From Clostridioides difficile (GTDB taxonomy: Bacteria > Bacillota > Clostridia > Peptostreptococcales > Peptostreptococcaceae): DNA of 64,000 nt. The position numbers were made by a program, and so were the translations under genes. The DNA lies in assembly GCF_001299635.1 (NCBI RefSeq), contig NZ_JRHN01000058.1:1-64000 (forward strand). Direction: 5' to 3'. Shown piece by piece: positions 61,501 through 64,000 of this stretch; the stretch's first letter is position 1; the number at the start of each line of letters is the position of its first letter. A model generated the notes under the pieces. The model did no database searches, had not been told where the DNA came from, and saw only the letters and a program-made list of their open reading frames with translations.

Positions 61501-62274
61501 CTAATATTCCTCCTCTTCTAAATCTATAAATTCTTCTGCTAGTTCCAAATAAGCTATAGAGCCCCTACACCTTTTATCATAGTAAATAACAGGTTTTCCA
61601 TGACTTGGAGCTTCTGCAAGCCTTACATTTCTTGGAATTAGAGTTGTATATACACTTCCTTTAAAATATTTTTTGACTTCTTCAACTACTTGTATTGATA
61701 GATTAGCTCTCCCATCAAACATACTTAAAACAACACCCTGAATCTCTATGTCTGCATTTAATCTTGATTTTACCAATTTTATAGTCTCCATCAATTGACT
61801 AACTCCCTCTAAAGCATAATATTCACATTGTATAGGAATTAAGACACTATCTACAGCAGTTAGACAATTTATTGTAAGCATCCCAAGTGAGGGTGGACAA
61901 TCTAAAAATATATAATCATATTCATCTGCTACTGCTTTTATGGAATTTCTTAAAATATACTCTCTATTACTTTTAGAAGTAAGTTCTATTTCTGCACCTG
62001 ATAACTCAGTAGCTGATGGAACTAAATCGATATTTTCAAACTCAGTATTTATTATTGCTTCTTTAATATGTAACCCATCTAGCATAATTTCATAGATTGT
62101 ATTTTCTACTTCATTTTTATTAATACCATATCCACTAGTTGTATTTCCTTGAGGGTCCAAATCTAATACTAATATTTTCTTTCCTAAGATTCCTAAACTA
62201 GCACTTAAATTTACATTTGTTGTAGTTTTTCCGACTCCACCCTTTTGATTGAATACAGCTATAACTTTGCCCAT
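61501..62274 (-). CDS. soj: Chromosome partitioning ATPase Soj/ParA
   Basis: 257-residue Walker-type ATPase. The deviant Walker A is FNQKGGVGKTTTNVNLSA; VLVLDLDPQGN and YIFLDCPPSLGMLT are the ParA signatures; DNA-binding basic residues lie near the C-terminus. It cooperates with ParB in segregation and regulates DnaA at the origin. GGGGGG precedes the ATG. A terminator separates it from noc, so soj-parB has its own promoter. Confidence 0.97.
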   Translation of the reverse strand: MGKVIAVFNQKGGVGKTTTNVNLSASLGILGKKILVLDLDPQGNTTSGYGINKNEVENTIYEIMLDGLHIKEAIINTEFENIDLVPSATELSGAEIELTSKSNREYILRNSIKAVADEYDYIFLDCPPSLGMLTINCLTAVDSVLIPIQCEYYALEGVSQLMETIKLVKSRLNADIEIQGVVLSMFDGRANLSIQVVEEVKKYFKGSVYTTLIPRNVRLAEAPSHGKPVIYYDKRCRGSIAYLELAEEFIDLEEEEY

Positions 62275-62387
62275 GATGTTCCCCCCCTTTAAGAATTAAA
62301 TTAATTTTAAATGTTGACTAGGTGATTTTATAATTACAAATAATGTCTATAAATCAATTTATATTACAAGGCTTATATTACAAAAAA

Positions 62388-62410
62388 AGATTACTGGTAA
62401 GCAGTAATCT
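62388..62410 (-). terminator. Terminator between noc and soj
   Basis: A 9-bp perfect stem AGATTACTG/CAGTAATCT with a 5-nt loop, followed on the minus strand by TTTTTTTGT. Confidence 0.85.
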
Positions 62411-63196
62411 CTATTTTTTAGGGATTTTTACAACGACTTCCATGTAATCTCCCTTATCTATTTCATTATACTTAGCATCAATTCCTGTATTTGATATAGC
62501 ATCAAAGGCCTGCTTTATAGTATTTATGTAAATTCTTATACTCATAGCACCCTTTATATTCTGTTTTTTATCAGGCTCTTCTTGAATTTTGGTTTCTTCT
62601 AATATCTCTTGTATCAATTTCTCTGTTTTTTTAACAGTTAATTCATTCTTTATAACTTTATCTAGTACATTTTGCATTAAATCTTCACTTGGTAGTTTAA
62701 GGAATGCTCTAGCATGTCTCTCTGTTAAGTTATTCTCTATCAGCTTCATTTTTATGTTGTTTGGAAGCTTTAATATTCTAAGCTTGTTTGCTACAGTAGA
62801 TTGATTTTTGCCCAATTTCTCTGCTAGTTGCTGTTGAGTAAAAGCATGTTCTTTTATTAAGTTTTCATAACCAATTGCTTCTTCAATGAAATTTAAGTCT
62901 TCTCGTTGCAAATTTTCTAATAACGCTAGAACAGCAGAAGATTCATCGTTCATATTATTTATAATTGCTGGTACAGTTTTAAGTTCTGCCAATTTAGCTG
63001 CTCTTAATCTTCTTTCTCCAGCAATTAGTTCATATTTACCATCTTTTGCTCTAACTGTTATAGGTTGAATTATACCATATACCTTTATAGAATTACTCAA
63101 TTCCTCCAATGAAACTTGTGAAAATATTTTTCTTGGTTGGTATGGATTTGGAACTACATCTTCTATAGGTATCTCCATAACTCTTTTATCTTCCAT
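62411..63196 (-). CDS. noc: ParB-like nucleoid occlusion protein Noc
   Basis: 261-residue ParB paralogue in the canonical rsmG-noc-soj position. Box I VPNPYQPRKIF, box II LIAGERRLRAAKLA and LALLENLQREDLNFIEEAIGYENL bind CTP; the HTH is FTQQQLAEKLGKNQSTVANKLRIL, and a C-terminal dimer domain ends in MEVVVKIPKK. Bacillus Noc has a basic amphipathic N-terminal helix that anchors DNA to the membrane; here the protein starts MEDKRVMEIPIEDV and that helix is missing or shortened. AGAGAGG precedes the ATG. A Noc-site-like palindrome lies upstream. Confidence 0.88.
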   Translation of the reverse strand: MEDKRVMEIPIEDVVPNPYQPRKIFSQVSLEELSNSIKVYGIIQPITVRAKDGKYELIAGERRLRAAKLAELKTVPAIINNMNDESSAVLALLENLQREDLNFIEEAIGYENLIKEHAFTQQQLAEKLGKNQSTVANKLRILKLPNNIKMKLIENNLTERHARAFLKLPSEDLMQNVLDKVIKNELTVKKTEKLIQEILEETKIQEEPDKKQNIKGAMSIRIYINTIKQAFDAISNTGIDAKYNEIDKGDYMEVVVKIPKK

Positions 63197-63303
63197 AACA
63201 TACCTCTCTTATTTTAGATATAAATATTTTTGTTCTCTATATGTACATACAAATTTATTTCTGCATCCACTTTAATAATTCCTTTATTTTTGTTTTGTTT
63301 AAG

Positions 63304-63340
63304 ATAAGCTTAATTATTTCCTGAGAAATAATTAAGCTTA
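63304..63340. repeat. Long palindrome upstream of noc with Noc-site-like core
   Basis: A 16-bp perfect stem (63305-63320 and 63325-63340) centred on ATTTCCTGAGAAAT (63316-63329), which matches the Bacillus Noc-binding consensus ATTTCCCGGGAAAT at 12 of 14 positions. It could instead act as a terminator for rsmG, but no clear U-tract follows on either strand. Confidence 0.5.
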
Positions 63341-63358
63341 CCTATAATAATCTTTTAA

Positions 63359-64000
63359 CTATATAATAGGATTCTTAGCTGGTTTCCCAGCCTTTCTAGG
63401 ATACTTAACTGGTGTTTCTTTTATTTTTTTAAAAACTAATATATTATGATTTAAATCTATTTCTGGCAATTCCACATCTATTTTTTCAACAAATTCTAGC
63501 CCCAAAATATCAATAGCTTTTTGTGATTCTTCTAGTTCTAAATTAGCATTTGGTCCCTTTAGACAAATGAAATATCCTCCAACCTTTACAAATGGTACAC
63601 AAAATTCCATAAGAATTGGTAATCCAGCTACAGCTCTCGCTGTAGCAATATCATATTTTTCTCTATACTTTTCATCTTTACCAAAATCCTCAGCTCTTCC
63701 ATGTATAAATTTAATATTAGCTAGCTCTAGTTCTCTACTAACTTCCTCTAAGAAGTTTATTCTTTTATTTAAAGAATCTAATAAGGTAAGCTCTAAATCA
63801 TCTAAGCATATTTTTAATGGTAGACCAGGAAACCCAGCACCTGTACCAACATCTATTATAGACATACCATTTTTTATATATCCATTTTTTATAGCTGAAA
63901 TAGAATCTAAAAAATGCTTCACATATACCTCTTTTTCATCTTCTATGCCAGTAAGATTCATTTTTTGGTTCCAATCAACTAGTATTTCTCTATATTTTTT
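63359..64000 (-). CDS. rsmG: 16S rRNA (guanine527-N7)-methyltransferase (5' end outside window)
   Basis: Partial: the frame continues past the right edge (..EILVDWNQKMNLTGIED), so the first ~25 residues are missing. RsmG (GidB) methylates G527 N7 of 16S rRNA with AdoMet. Motifs: SIIDVGTGAGFPGLPLKI (AdoMet), LLDSLNKRINFLEEVSRELEL, IHGRAEDFG and the R-A-V-A loop IATARAVAGLP. The C-terminus ends KYPRKAGKPAKNPI. It lies just upstream of noc with a 162-bp gap containing the palindrome. Confidence 0.96.
   Translation of the reverse strand, partial: KKYREILVDWNQKMNLTGIEDEKEVYVKHFLDSISAIKNGYIKNGMSIIDVGTGAGFPGLPLKICLDDLELTLLDSLNKRINFLEEVSRELELANIKFIHGRAEDFGKDEKYREKYDIATARAVAGLPILMEFCVPFVKVGGYFICLKGPNANLELEESQKAIDILGLEFVEKIDVELPEIDLNHNILVFKKIKETPVKYPRKAGKPAKNPII

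Overview
The window is a piece of a low-GC Firmicutes chromosome next to the replication origin. Gene content and order (rsmG-noc-soj-parB, rpsF-ssb-rpsR, gdpP-rplI-dnaB, purA, a DnaD/DnaI-like pair, rlmH, walJ), very high A+T, AGGAGG-type ribosome binding sites with many TTG and GTG starts, and an RRNPP regulator matching RstA point to Clostridioides difficile or a very close relative. This species call is recognition from memory, not a database search. Nearly all genes are on the minus strand, which fits replication moving away from an origin beyond the right edge.

Left part (1-21.9 kb): single genes and short operons of accessory or housekeeping type. They are a partial OmpR-type response regulator with a VanY-like D,D-carboxypeptidase, a TtcA-type tRNA thiolase, a metallophosphoesterase, an SDR protein, a HAD phosphatase, a ferredoxin, an amidohydrolase, a two-gene SufC/SufB-like Fe-S assembly system, a MATE exporter, a MerR regulator with a textbook 19-bp-spacer promoter, a CPA1 antiporter, a DUF2268 protease, a membrane glycerophosphodiesterase, a YmaF protein, a pentapeptide-repeat protein, PhnA and an XRE membrane regulator.

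Middle part (21.9-45.3 kb): two catabolic-looking islands. The first is a PTS operon: a PRD regulator that carries its own EIIB and EIIA domains, EIIB, a UlaA-type EIIC, a SIS isomerase, a DapA/NanA-family lyase and a KDPG-type aldolase. It imports an unidentified sugar or sugar acid and splits it to pyruvate. The second, 29.3-34.4 kb, is the best candidate here for an undescribed system. It holds an LVIVD beta-propeller, an iron-sulfur flavoprotein with an extra zinc ribbon, two small membrane proteins and a tandem EthD-like protein, with a divergent LysR regulator. Next come AraC/dpaL, walJ - EIIC-EAL fusion - rlmH, a MerR remnant beside a lone GyrI-like domain, a lipoprotein M1 peptidase and the DnaD/DnaI-like helicase-loading pair.

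Right part (45.6-64 kb): four tRNAs (Lys-Glu-Val-Thr) with a near-consensus promoter; purA; a DnaA-box cluster just downstream of the replicative helicase gene; the gdpP-rplI-dnaB and rpsF-ssb-rpsR operons; selenium-trait genes (YedF, DUF3343, a cysteine desulfurase-like enzyme) interleaved with rstA and a GerMN lipoprotein; and the chromosome segregation genes parB, soj and noc, ending in rsmG at the edge. A palindrome resembling the Bacillus Noc-binding site lies in front of noc.

No CRISPR array, insertion sequence, prophage, integrase or rRNA gene was seen.
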